A stretch of DNA of 64,000 nt from Bacteroidetes bacterium UBA1312 (GCA_002307135.1 DBTQ01000010.1:117799-181798); one strand, 5' to 3'. Positions 24,963-33,432 are shown, counted from the first letter of the stretch. Numbers and translations: made by a program. Notes: generated by a model not told the origin, from the sequence alone.

Positions 24963-25934
24963 ATGAAAGCAGCAGTAATTGATCAAAGAGGCGAAATGCC
25001 ACAATACAGAGATTTTCCAGATCCAGTTGTACATAATGAAAACGAGCTTTTAATTACCATGAAAGCAGCGGCAATCAAACATTTTGACAAAGGCAGAGCA
25101 AGCGGTAAACACTATTCAACCGAAAACGATAAGCAAAATGCTACTGTAATTGGTGGTGATGGCGTTGGTGTACTTGCTGATGGCACAAGAGTTTTTGCGT
25201 TGGGGGTAAGCGGAATGATGGCAGAAAAAGCAGTAATTGATAAAAGAAAAATGGTAAGACTACCCGATGGAATCGATGATGCTGCTGCTGCCGCATTACC
25301 AAATGCAGTTGCAGGTTCAGCAATGGCACTGCGTTTCAGAGCAAATATGCAATCAGGTGAAACCGTTTTAATCAATGGCGCAACGGGTTTTACCGGAAAG
25401 ATTGCGGTTCAGATTGCCCAACATTTTGGAGCAAAAAAAATAATTGTAACTGGTAGAAACCCGAAAACACTGAAATCATTGTTAGACCTGGGTGCAACCG
25501 AAATAATTTCAACAGCGCAAGATGATGAAACTTTCATAAAGCAATTAAAGGATATTCATAGCCATACCCCAATCGATATTATTATTGATTATTTGTGGGG
25601 ACACACCGCAGAACTGATTCTTGCATCTTTAAAAGGAAATGGCTCTTATACACATAAGACGAGGTTTGTTTCTATTGGTTCAGTAACGGGCGACAAAATT
25701 GAATTGTCGGCAGAGCATTTGCGCAGTGTGGATCTGCAACTTTCTGGTTCAGGTTTGGGCAGTTGGACAAATGATGAGGTAAGACTTTTATTATCTGAAA
25801 TACTTCCGGAAATGTTTCAACTTGTGGTGGACAATAAACTCAAGGTGGAGACAATAAAAGTAAGTTTATCGGACATTGGAAATTTGTGGAAAATGGAAGT
25901 AACAGACGGAAAGAGATTAGTTGTAACAATCTGA
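24963..25934 (+). CDS. Medium-chain dehydrogenase, quinone-oxidoreductase type
   Basis: An NADPH-dependent enzyme of 323 residues in the MDR superfamily. It has the GroES-like N-terminal half (MKAAVIDQRGEMPQYRDFPDP, VIGGDGVGVLADGTRVFALG) and the Rossmann half (GETVLINGATGFTGKIAVQIAQHFGA, VTGRN, PIDIIIDYLWGHTAEL). The catalytic-zinc ligands of alcohol dehydrogenases are missing, so a quinone or enone reductase is more likely than an alcohol dehydrogenase. It is a clear paralogue of the gene at 34005 (same N- and C-terminal motifs). Confidence 0.87.
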   Translation: MKAAVIDQRGEMPQYRDFPDPVVHNENELLITMKAAAIKHFDKGRASGKHYSTENDKQNATVIGGDGVGVLADGTRVFALGVSGMMAEKAVIDKRKMVRLPDGIDDAAAAALPNAVAGSAMALRFRANMQSGETVLINGATGFTGKIAVQIAQHFGAKKIIVTGRNPKTLKSLLDLGATEIISTAQDDETFIKQLKDIHSHTPIDIIIDYLWGHTAELILASLKGNGSYTHKTRFVSIGSVTGDKIELSAEHLRSVDLQLSGSGLGSWTNDEVRLLLSEILPEMFQLVVDNKLKVETIKVSLSDIGNLWKMEVTDGKRLVVTI

Positions 25935-25959
25935 CCAAACGGTTACCAACATTGCATTG

Positions 25960-26025
25960 GTTGGGTAAAAGTGTGGCTTTTGTACTAAATTTGGATTTGG
26001 GAATTCTAATCCACGTTTACCCAAC
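25960..26025. repeat. Inverted repeat in a structured spacer
   Basis: GTTGGGTAAA (25960-25969) and its exact complement TTTACCCAAC (26016-26025) bound a 46-base interior in which GTGTGG and CCAC, and GGCTTTT and AAAAGCC just outside the right arm, can pair in alternative folds. The spacer ends in GCCATTAGCGG before the aminopeptidase gene. It shares CAACATTGCATTGG with the spacer at 22512. Confidence 0.55.
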
Positions 26026-26092
26026 AAAAAGCCATTAGCGGTAAGGCTATAAAACAACACAACAAATATTTTACTACAAAAGAAAAAGCAAT

Positions 26093-26857
26093 ATGTCCAT
26101 AACAAATGAGTCGGAACTACTCGGCATGAAAAAGGCAAGTGAAGCTGTAGCCTACACATTGAAGGAAATGAGCAACTTTGCCCAACCGGGTATGAGCACA
26201 AAGGAATTAGACAACTATGGCGGACAAATCCTGAATGATTTAGGCGCAAAATCGGCACCCTATTTGACTTATGGTTTTCCGGGTTGGACTTGCATCAGTG
26301 TAAACAATGAATTTTGCCATGGTATCCCATCCGGCAAAAGAATACTGGCTGAAGGTGATTTAATTAATATTGATGTTTCAGCAGAATTGGATGGCTTTTG
26401 GTCGGACAACGGAAACTCATTTGTGCTCGGATCTGATATACACCAACACCAAAAACTAGTTGAGGCTTCTAAACAAATTTTACACAAAGCAATCTACAAT
26501 ATTAAAGGTGGGGTGCGCATATCCGACATCGGACATCTTATAGAAACAGAAGCAAAAAAACGAGGCTACAAAGTGATCAAAAATCTGACTGGCCACGGAA
26601 TAGGCAAAAGCCTCCACGAAGCACCAAGCGAAATTGCAAATTACAGAGATAGATTTAATATGACCCGGTTTAAGAAAAATTCAGTCGTTGCTATTGAAAC
26701 ATTTATTTCAACGACTTCCACTTATGCAGAAACGCTGCAAGATGGTTGGACAATGGTAGGCAATAAGGGCGGTTTTATGGCACAACACGAACATACCATT
26801 GTTGTTACAGACGGAAGACCTATTGTATTGACTGAAATGAATAAAATATGGAATTAA
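26093..26857 (+). CDS. map: Type I methionine aminopeptidase, accessory copy
   Basis: Removes N-terminal Met from nascent proteins. The 254 residues carry the pita-bread fold and all metal ligands: the substrate His in NEFCHGIP, Asp pair in NIDVSAELDGFWSDNG, His in GKSLHEAPSEI, Glu in AIETF and Glu in EHTIVV. Its isolation among accessory genes, away from ribosomal-protein genes where the Bacteroidota housekeeping copy usually sits, suggests a second copy. Alternatively it could be a related M24 peptidase, but the motif set favours MetAP-I. Confidence 0.88.
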   Translation: MSITNESELLGMKKASEAVAYTLKEMSNFAQPGMSTKELDNYGGQILNDLGAKSAPYLTYGFPGWTCISVNNEFCHGIPSGKRILAEGDLINIDVSAELDGFWSDNGNSFVLGSDIHQHQKLVEASKQILHKAIYNIKGGVRISDIGHLIETEAKKRGYKVIKNLTGHGIGKSLHEAPSEIANYRDRFNMTRFKKNSVVAIETFISTTSTYAETLQDGWTMVGNKGGFMAQHEHTIVVTDGRPIVLTEMNKIWN

Positions 26858-26960
26858 GACAACGGCAGATATTTATGTTTCGTGCCACTAGACAACAGGA
26901 AAAAGTGTGTTGGCTTAATAAAAAACGATAGCTTTGAGTATCATTTAAAAAACTAATTGT

Positions 26961-27386
26961 ATGTCTCATACTATGTATCCTTGCTTGTGGTTCGAGGGAC
27001 AAGCCAAAGCTGCCGCAACGTATTACTGCTCTATTTTTAAAAACGCAACCATTGTTGATGAGAATCCGATGGTGGTCATTTTTGAATTGAACGGAAGTAA
27101 ATTCATGGCGCTGAACGGCGGACCTCAATTCAATTTTACAGAGGCCATTTCTTTTGTTATCCCTTGCGATACTCAAGTGGAAATTGATCACTATTGGAAC
27201 AGCCTAACGGCAGATGGCGGACAGGAAAGCAGGTGTGGCTGGCTTAAAGATAAGTTTGGTGTTTCGTGGCAGATCGTTCCTGCGCATTTGGGCAAATTGA
27301 TGGCTGACACCGAAAAAGGTGCGCGGGTGATGCAAGCGCTGATGAAAATGGACAAACTGGATATTGCCACGCTGGAAAATGCTTAA
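26961..27386 (+). CDS. PhnB-like VOC-family protein
   Basis: A 141-residue vicinal-oxygen-chelate fold of the PhnB/3-demethylubiquinone-methyltransferase-like type: MYPCLWFEGQAKAAATYYCSIF, VVIFELNGSKFMALNGG, FNFTEAISFVIPCDTQVEIDHYWNSL, CGWLKDKFGVSWQIVP. The catalytic role is unknown for this subfamily; ring-cleavage metal ligands are not conserved. A perfect palindrome follows the gene and may end its transcript. Confidence 0.87.
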   Translation: MSHTMYPCLWFEGQAKAAATYYCSIFKNATIVDENPMVVIFELNGSKFMALNGGPQFNFTEAISFVIPCDTQVEIDHYWNSLTADGGQESRCGWLKDKFGVSWQIVPAHLGKLMADTEKGARVMQALMKMDKLDIATLENA

Positions 27387-27412
27387 TTCCTTCGCAAACT
27401 TTTATTATAGAT

Positions 27413-27446
27413 ATGATTAATGCCGGCTTAAGCCGGCATTAATCAT
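27413..27446. terminator. 34-base perfect palindrome, probable terminator
   Basis: Left arm ATGATTAATGCCGGCTT is followed immediately by its exact complement, so the two 17-base arms have no spacer. The GC-rich core and the position 27 bases after the VOC gene suggest a terminator, but no long T run follows, so a protein-binding or dimer-resolution role remains open. Confidence 0.55.
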
Positions 27447-27560
27447 TATAGCACAGGAGCATAGTAAACAATAATCCAAACAAACAAATAAATAAAGATA
27501 CTATTTCAACAAATTGTATGTATTTTTGAATGACCTAATCACTCTTTCAAAACCATCATT

Positions 27561-28241
27561 ATGAAAAAGAAAATTTTAAGTGTTCTGCTTTTAAGTATTG
27601 CATTTTGCGCTTGTAAGAAAAACAACAATACAACATGCAACTCCAATTTAGCAGAAGACAGCGGCTGTATGGTACGTGTAGTAACACCTGTAAACAGCCA
27701 CCTTATTGATAGCGCAGACATTCCCATTGTCAATGCGCTGTTTGCCAATAACCATATAGACTGCAGCAGGTATAGATATATCGCCTACTTACATGATTCT
27801 GCTGCACCAACTTATTATCCTCCATACGCTACTTATGATGATAAAGTAGTTAAAACTATAGAATACATCAACAATTTGGCAATTTTTAACGGACAGATAA
27901 ATTTTGAATTTTTGAATGGTATTTTTGAATTTAAAGCGGGAACAGCAACACATGGTACACCTTTAGACACAATACCTCATCTAACCTTGGGACAGTTACG
28001 AAAATTATTTATTAACGATGTTAAAAGATATATTCATAATGGAGTTGATTATAATGACAGTTGCTTGAAAGCGGAATTCGGCTATTTCAACTTGAATGCT
28101 AGCGTTTCTAATGCACCTGAACAACTAGTCAAAGCATGGAAAGTGACACTGAAAAACAGTTTATACCCGGAGGCTCTGGCTGCTTATTATCAAGATTGCG
28201 AGGGTCAATTAGTTGGTTTTGCAGGTGAACAAATAAATTAA
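27561..28241 (+). CDS. Lipoprotein of unknown function
   Basis: A 226-residue protein with a lipoprotein signal peptide (MKKKILSVLLLSIAFCAC, lipobox FCAC) and a mature part with paired Cys residues (CNSNL, SGCMVR, HIDCSRY, DSCLK, QDCEGQ). Segments such as YIAYLHDSAAPTYYPPYATYDD suggest a beta-rich secreted domain. I recognise no family. It is convergent with the HxlR gene that ends 59 bases later. Confidence 0.6.
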   Translation: MKKKILSVLLLSIAFCACKKNNNTTCNSNLAEDSGCMVRVVTPVNSHLIDSADIPIVNALFANNHIDCSRYRYIAYLHDSAAPTYYPPYATYDDKVVKTIEYINNLAIFNGQINFEFLNGIFEFKAGTATHGTPLDTIPHLTLGQLRKLFINDVKRYIHNGVDYNDSCLKAEFGYFNLNASVSNAPEQLVKAWKVTLKNSLYPEALAAYYQDCEGQLVGFAGEQIN

Positions 28242-28299
28242 CCAGTGTATTTTATAGCGGTACGCTGAAACCTTCCTATAATGACACAACCACTATTAA

Positions 28300-28671
28300 T
28301 CAGGAAGCAAAGGCTGCCCTTGATTGTTGTATGGCAGGCAAGTTTTGTACGGCCCAGTCCGATAAAGTATGGATATGCGGTACCAACGATTTACCTAATG
28401 CAGTGATCTCATACTCTACCCTGGGTGGTACTTCCGGATAAATAGTCCGTTTAACCAAACCATCGGCTTCCAAAGTGCGTAAGGTAACAGTGAGCATTTT
28501 TTGGGATATATCCGTAATTTCTTTGTTCAGTTCGTTAAAGCGCATTTTTTCCTTTTCGCCCAAAACCAGCATCACCAACATTGACCATTTGTCGCCAAAG
28601 CGGTCTAATACCGATCTGACAGGACAATTATTGAAGCCCTTACTCAGTTTTTCTAAAATACTTTCTGACAT
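28300..28671 (-). CDS. HxlR-family winged-helix regulator
   Basis: A 123-residue DNA-binding protein with the HxlR signature NCPVRSVLDRFGDKWSMLVMLVL near residue 15, then RFNELNKEITDISQKMLTVTLRTLEADGLV (recognition region) and the wing PPRVEYEITALGKSL. The N-terminal Cys of NCPV is the residue used by redox- or aldehyde-sensing members. It is divergent from the NmrA-like gene at 28829, and a 41-base palindrome between them is its probable operator. Confidence 0.92.
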   Translation of the reverse strand: MSESILEKLSKGFNNCPVRSVLDRFGDKWSMLVMLVLGEKEKMRFNELNKEITDISQKMLTVTLRTLEADGLVKRTIYPEVPPRVEYEITALGKSLVPHIHTLSDWAVQNLPAIQQSRAAFAS

Positions 28672-28754
28672 AACTATTTGATTTTCAATATTACTTACTT
28701 CAATGTTTGTACCCGACTAAAAAGTGCCCTCTTGTTTGAACCAACAAACTATTT

Positions 28755-28803
28755 CACCTTTGCTCTACAAAAGTAACTAAGTCACTTTTGTAGAGCAAAC
28801 ATA
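28755..28803. promoter_or_regulatory. HxlR operator with face-to-face promoters
   Basis: A 41-base near-perfect palindrome (28759-28799; outer arms TTTGCTCTACAAAAGT, centre ACTAAGT, one mismatched pair). The first TTTG belongs to a CACCTTTG box (28755-28762) facing the plus-strand gene. The last CAAA belongs to a minus-strand TATGTTTG box (28796-28803) facing the HxlR gene. One bound dimer or tetramer could shut both promoters. Confidence 0.7.
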
Positions 28804-28828
28804 GGTTATTCATTTAAAAAAACAAAAC

Positions 28829-29707
28829 ATGAACAGGATTTTAGTAACAGGCGCAACAGGGCATTATGGAACAGCCACCATTGATTTTCTTTTGAAAAAA
28901 GGAATACCGGCAACCCATATTTCGGCACTGGTAAGGGATGAGGCTAAAGCAGCGGATTTAAAAACAAAAAGCATCAACATAAAAGTTGGTGACTATAATG
29001 ATTATGAGTCCCTAACTACAGCATTTCAAGGAATAGATAAATTGCTGCTGGTATCGGGCAATGAAATGGTGAACCGCGACAAGATACAGGCAAATGCGGT
29101 GAACGCCGCCAAAGAAGCAGGGATACAACATATTGTGTACACGAGCTTCGAACGTAAAAACGAAACAGCAACATCACCAATCAATTTTGTGGCGGCCTCG
29201 CACCTCAGCACCGAACAGCACATCGAAAAATCGGGCGTTCCTTATACCTTTTTGAGAAACAATTTGTACATCGATGTCCTACCGATGTTTATGGGCGAGC
29301 AGGTACTTGAAACGGGTGTATTTTTCCCCACCGGTGAAGGAAGAACTGCGTTTGCAGCACGCAACGATATGGCAGAAGCCACTGCGCATGTGCTCAGCAG
29401 TGAAGGGCATGAAAACAGAGCTTATTCGTTCTCTAATACTGAAAAGGTTTCATTTCAGGAGATAGCAGATATGTTAAGTAATATCTCCGGTAAGGTAGTA
29501 CCCTATATCGATCCTATGGCTGCTGTTTATACAGACACACTTACCAAAACAGGTGTGCCAGCGGAATATATAGGCCTGTTTGCTGGATTTGCCGAAGCTA
29601 TAAAACAAGGTGAGTTCGACCATACATCTACTGACCTAGAACATTTGCTGGGCAGAAAGCCAGTTACAGTCAAAGATTTTTTAACAGCTTTCTACTCCGG
29701 CAAATAA
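28829..29707 (+). CDS. NmrA-like NAD(P)H-binding oxidoreductase (QorB type)
   Basis: A 292-residue atypical short-chain dehydrogenase. The N-terminal nucleotide site is ILVTGATGHYGTATIDFLLKKG; then KVGDYNDYESLTTAFQGIDKLLLVSG, IVYTSFERKNETATSPINFVAASHLSTEQHIEKSGVPYTFLRNNLY and FAARNDMAEATAHVLSS. This matches QorB-like NAD(P)H:quinone oxidoreductases, for which HxlR-family (QorR) control is established. The pairing with the divergent HxlR gene supports a role in quinone or electrophile stress. Confidence 0.88.
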   Translation: MNRILVTGATGHYGTATIDFLLKKGIPATHISALVRDEAKAADLKTKSINIKVGDYNDYESLTTAFQGIDKLLLVSGNEMVNRDKIQANAVNAAKEAGIQHIVYTSFERKNETATSPINFVAASHLSTEQHIEKSGVPYTFLRNNLYIDVLPMFMGEQVLETGVFFPTGEGRTAFAARNDMAEATAHVLSSEGHENRAYSFSNTEKVSFQEIADMLSNISGKVVPYIDPMAAVYTDTLTKTGVPAEYIGLFAGFAEAIKQGEFDHTSTDLEHLLGRKPVTVKDFLTAFYSGK

Positions 29708-29727
29708 ACAGCACGGCTTAGTGAAGG

Positions 29728-29763
29728 AAAGGACAAAAGTTGTAGTCACAGCTTTTGTCCTTT
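29728..29763 (+). terminator. Terminator after the NmrA-like gene
   Basis: AAAGGACAAAAG (29728-29739) pairs with CTTTTGTCCTTT (29752-29763) across a 12-base loop, followed by further T. Confidence 0.72.
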
Positions 29764-29849
29764 TTGTATATTTGTAAACGAGCATAGAATTGAATCCATA
29801 TACTGTGTAGCTTTGTTTTCTGAAATGAACAGTAGTAAGATACAGACCA

Positions 29850-30245
29850 ATGAATATACCGAAAAAGATATTAGCCAGACAATACGAAATAACGGAAGAT
29901 TATTTAAAAGCTTTGGATGAACATTTGTCGGATATAGTGGAAGGTAGGGTAGCAGAAATGTATGAAATCAGGGACCTAGCCAACGTATTACATATACACC
30001 CTACACACTTAAGCAATACCGTTAAACTCACCACCGGTTTTCATGCCTGCTTCTTCTATGAAGAAAAGATAATGAACATTGCAAAAGCAATGCTGGCAAA
30101 AAATGATCAGTCAATCAATGCTATTGCCTCACTACTGACTTACGATCCTTCTAATTTTACCAAGTTTTTCAAACGCTTCGAAAACAAAACACCTAAACAA
30201 TATCGTGAAGATATGCTAGAGCAACAAAGAACAGAAAAAACTTAA
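29850..30245 (+). CDS. AraC-family HTH protein (DNA-binding domain only)
   Basis: A 131-residue protein consisting of an AraC double HTH: VAEMYEIRDLANVLHIHPTHLSNTVKLTTG, then IMNIAKAMLAKNDQSINAIASLLTYDPSNFTKFFKRFENKTPKQYRED. It has no sensor domain, so regulation must be through its level or a partner. It stands 87 bases upstream of the SDR gene, its likely target. Confidence 0.86.
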   Translation: MNIPKKILARQYEITEDYLKALDEHLSDIVEGRVAEMYEIRDLANVLHIHPTHLSNTVKLTTGFHACFFYEEKIMNIAKAMLAKNDQSINAIASLLTYDPSNFTKFFKRFENKTPKQYREDMLEQQRTEKT

Positions 30246-30331
30246 ATGAACACCATTTAAACTTAAACTATCACCACAATAAAACAGCGCCTTAAGTACA
30301 ATTTTGCATCGTACAATTTAAACGATACAAA

Positions 30332-31111
30332 ATGGATGTAACAAATAATACCATATTGATAACAGGTGGTACCAGCGGTATAGGGCTTGAGCTTACAAAA
30401 CAATTGCTCATTTTAGGCAATACAGTCATTATAACGGGAAGAAACCAGGAGCGGCTTGATCAGGTGCAACAATTATTTCCCAAAGCACATACGTTTCAGA
30501 GTGATGTCAGTGATCCCGAAGCTATTACAGCACTTTATAGGGATGTCATCTCACAATTTCCTGATCTTAATATGCTAATCAATAATGCAGGGGAAATGCG
30601 CAAAATAAATCTACAGGATATTTCTATTGACCTAGAAAATATCAACCGGGAAATTGAAATCAATCTATCAGGCCCAATTCGTATGGTTCAGCAATTTTTA
30701 CCACATTTAAAAACTCAAAAACAGGCTGCCATTCTGAATGTAACATCCGGGCTCGCACTTATCCCATATCCAATTGCGCCAATTTATGGTGCTACAAAAT
30801 CAGGGCTTCGTTCTTACACCAAATCTTTACGGATCCAGCTAAAACATACAAGTATTCAGGTGTTTGAATTAATTGCTCCTGCAGCCAATACACCATTGAA
30901 TGATAAGTTCGGTTCAGATGTAGACATTAAATCATTGATGCAAGCAGATAAACTGGTGACCGCAACTATTAAAGCATTAAAAAAGGATAAGCCTGAAATC
31001 TATCCCGGTCTTGCAGCAATAATAAAAATAATGAGCAAAATTGCACCTGGCTTTTTATTAAAACAGTTCAGTAAACCTGTCGATAAAATGCTTGCCGCCT
31101 CAAATCAATAA
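30332..31111 (+). CDS. Short-chain dehydrogenase/reductase
   Basis: A 259-residue classical SDR: nucleotide motif TGGTSGIGLELTKQL, LINNAGEMR near 80, catalytic Ser in LNVTSGLALIP and the Tyr-x3-Lys pair in IYGATKSGLRSYTKSLRIQL (near 150). DltE/YdfG-like members often act on small carbonyl compounds. It is preceded by an AraC regulator and ends at a strong bidirectional terminator. Confidence 0.9.
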   Translation: MDVTNNTILITGGTSGIGLELTKQLLILGNTVIITGRNQERLDQVQQLFPKAHTFQSDVSDPEAITALYRDVISQFPDLNMLINNAGEMRKINLQDISIDLENINREIEINLSGPIRMVQQFLPHLKTQKQAAILNVTSGLALIPYPIAPIYGATKSGLRSYTKSLRIQLKHTSIQVFELIAPAANTPLNDKFGSDVDIKSLMQADKLVTATIKALKKDKPEIYPGLAAIIKIMSKIAPGFLLKQFSKPVDKMLAASNQ

Positions 31112-31150
31112 TACGCAAAAAATGAACCACAACTAAACACAAGTTCTATA

Positions 31151-31190
31151 AAGCAAGAGCATTCAACGGGTCGGTTGAATGCTCTTGCTT
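31151..31190. terminator. Bidirectional terminator between convergent SDR genes
   Basis: AAGCAAGAGCATTCAAC pairs perfectly over 17 bp with 31174-31190 around a 6-base loop; T-rich on both sides, between two convergent genes. Confidence 0.85.
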
Positions 31191-31207
31191 TATTATTATG
31201 CTGTAAC

Positions 31208-32059
31208 TTAAAAACCATAACTACGTTTCCAACGACTAACTATTTCAGATGTAGTGGTATCATATTCCTGAGCAATGCCTCCGGAAATCATATCGACTGG
31301 TGTACGTAATGGACGAGTACCTTTTTCCATATTCACCAAACGTAATGCTGCATCGGCAATCTCTTGTGGATTGGGTGATTTTCCCATCATAGTTTTGTAC
31401 AAAGTTTCACCAAATACCTGATGTTGTTTCGCACTCTCATCACCATAAGCCAATACAACATCAGCCCTGTCTGCATCTACACCGGCTTTACCAAACAACT
31501 CTGTGGGATAAGCACCCGGTTCAATAACAACTGTTTCAATACCATGTCCCAACAATTCGGTATAACCACCTTCAGTAATGGCTTCCACAACAAATTTGGT
31601 AGCACTGTAAGGTACACTGTAAGAAAACGCATAACGACCAATACTACTTGAAATATTAATAACTAAGCCTGCTTTCTGAGCACGCATTACCGGCAATACC
31701 TCGGCATACAAACGCAAAATTCCATATACATTTACATCCATCAGTTTTTGAAATTGAGCGATACTATACCCTTCCAGCAAACCTCCACCATAAAGACCCG
31801 CATTGTTGATCAATACATCTATCCTTTGGTGTTTGGCTACGACTGCAGCTACTGCCGATTGAACCGAGCTTTCTTTGGTCACATCTAATTCCAATACCTC
31901 TACATTGGGCAATACAGCCAATGCATTTGCAGCCTCTATATTTTTACCGGTTGTGCCACGCATAGTAGCGATAACGGTATGCCCTTCCTGAGCAAATGAT
32001 TTAACCATCAATGCGCCAAATCCACTACTTGTTCCTGTTATTAGAATTACTTTTTTCAT
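31208..32059 (-). CDS. Short-chain dehydrogenase/reductase
   Basis: A 283-residue classical SDR: TGTSSGFGALMVKSFAQEGH, LINNAGLYGGG, catalytic INISSSIGRYAF and YSATKFVVEAITEG (Tyr-x3-Lys), and a longer C-terminal substrate lobe. It is divergent from an HxlR regulator at 32231, repeating the HxlR-oxidoreductase arrangement found at 28300-29707. The substrate is unknown. Confidence 0.9.
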   Translation of the reverse strand: MKKVILITGTSSGFGALMVKSFAQEGHTVIATMRGTTGKNIEAANALAVLPNVEVLELDVTKESSVQSAVAAVVAKHQRIDVLINNAGLYGGGLLEGYSIAQFQKLMDVNVYGILRLYAEVLPVMRAQKAGLVINISSSIGRYAFSYSVPYSATKFVVEAITEGGYTELLGHGIETVVIEPGAYPTELFGKAGVDADRADVVLAYGDESAKQHQVFGETLYKTMMGKSPNPQEIADAALRLVNMEKGTRPLRTPVDMISGGIAQEYDTTTSEIVSRWKRSYGF

Positions 32060-32104
32060 TTTTTAATGTTCTTTAAGATTAATTATTTACTTTTGTTTCG
32101 CAAA

Positions 32105-32198
32105 GAAACTAAAGGATATTTAATTAGTTTCGAAATGACACTAAAATAGTAGTTACATTGTTGTAACAAAAACAAAATAGTAGTTACCTAATGGTAAC
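32105..32198. promoter_or_regulatory. Operator cluster between the SDR and HxlR genes
   Basis: Three sites are visible. GAAACTAA-11 bases-TTAGTTTC (32105-32131) overlaps a minus-strand TTTCTTTG box and suits control of the SDR gene. Two direct copies of AAAATAGTAGTTAC-6 bases-GTAAC (32143-32167 and 32174-32198), each containing the palindrome GTTAC-N6-GTAAC, are spaced 31 bases apart (three helical turns) before the HxlR gene. Confidence 0.65.
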
Positions 32199-32230
32199 AG
32201 TAGGTATATAATAATTAAAATGATTAATAT

Positions 32231-32581
32231 ATGAGCAGGAGAATTTATGACAATCCGAATAATTGCCCGGTAACAAAAGCAGTAGAATTTATTGGTGGAA
32301 AATGGAAGCCCATCATCCTGTTTTTACTGATGGATGGACCTATACGCTTTGGCAAACTGACACTTTTCTTACCATCGATATCCAGAAAAATATTAGCTCA
32401 ACAACTCAAAGAGTTGGAAGAAGATGGGCTCATCATCAGACATAGTTTTAGCGAAAAACCACCTCGTGTAGAATATGAGTTGAGCCCCAAGGGCGCTACA
32501 GCAATTCCTATCCTAAAAGCCATGTGTGCTTGGGGACAACAGGTTGTTGAGGAAAAATTGCTCTTGAGCAGCATGTGTTAA
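32231..32581 (+). CDS. HxlR-family winged-helix regulator
   Basis: A 116-residue regulator: NCPVTKAVEFIGGKWKPIILFLL near residue 8, RFGKLTLFLPSISRKILAQQLKELEEDGLI and the wing PPRVEYELSPKGATAIP. The Cys in NCPV is the same sensor position as in the paralogue at 28300. It probably regulates the divergent SDR gene and itself through the operators at 32105-32198. Confidence 0.92.
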   Translation: MSRRIYDNPNNCPVTKAVEFIGGKWKPIILFLLMDGPIRFGKLTLFLPSISRKILAQQLKELEEDGLIIRHSFSEKPPRVEYELSPKGATAIPILKAMCAWGQQVVEEKLLLSSMC

Positions 32582-32712
32582 ATACAAATGCAGGGGATTT
32601 AGTTGGAGGATATTTCTTGGCAAATCATAAGTAATGAAAAACAATAATAAATACTTGAATTTTAAAGTTTTAAATGGTATGTTTGTTAATACCTTATTCA
32701 AAAAAACAGAAC

Positions 32713-33380
32713 ATGAAATACTTTTCAAGTATTCAACTAATAGGTCTATTAACTATTTCGCTCAATAGTTTGGGACAAACATCAGACAATAAAAACAATA
32801 TTTCCATAGGAGGTGGTAAGGAAAGCTATAATGGGGATCTGGGCAATGCATGGTTTAAATTGGATGAAGAGTGGTACGGTTTTGTAAGCATACATTACAA
32901 TCGCTACTTCAATAAATCGTTTGATTTTAATGCCTCACTCATGGCAATTATGGACATTGCCGAGAAGACGATGAAAGTGCATATCGATCTGATGGTACTG
33001 TTGTTCTGAACATGCTTTCCCGATTGACAACTTTGGTTGTGTCAGTTAAATACAAATTTACCAATGGCTATTTACTTAAAGAAAATGCCCGATTAGCACC
33101 TTATGTATATGCAGGTGCAGGAATAAATAATGTTTCGAACTACTGGTGGAAAAATAAAGATCGGGTAAACCCGGGCAATTATATCTCCCTCAATACAGGC
33201 ATAGGATTACGCTACAGCTTTAATAAAAAGTTTAACCTCAGTTATAATTTAGGCTTAGGTTATTTTACATCAGACGATCTTGATTTTAGAACAAGTAATG
33301 ATATGTACTTACAAAATACTTTACTCTTAGGGATGAACTTTAGCAACCTTAAGAAGCAAAAAACGAAAAACGAACTTTGA
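32713..33380 (+). pseudogene. Outer-membrane beta-barrel protein broken by a frameshift
   Basis: The first part (from MKYFSSIQLIGLLTISLNSL) has a signal peptide and barrel strands, then stops at 33007 after an out-of-frame tail. From about 32955 the next frame continues as REDDESAYRSDGTVVLNMLS, then the strands VKYKFTNGYLL, APYVYAGAGINNVS, NTGIGLRYSFNKKFNLSYNLGLGYF. Joining the halves gives about 222 residues of a typical small porin-like barrel. A single lost base near 32950-32960 explains it; a sequencing error is possible. Confidence 0.7.
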
Positions 33381-33407
33381 TAAAATCAAGCTTATCCAAT
33401 AAATCAC

Positions 33408-33432
33408 ACGCCAGGAAGCATATTCCTGGCGT
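33408..33432 (+). terminator. Terminator after the barrel gene
   Basis: ACGCCAGGAA pairs with TTCCTGGCGT over 10 bp with a 5-base loop, followed by TATTATTAT. Confidence 0.7.

Noticed and set aside
20315..28300. Integron with attC sites
   Set aside because: The small single-gene units and foldable spacers are suggestive, but no paired GTTRRRY and RYYYAAC cores at consistent positions and no integrase gene were found in the window.
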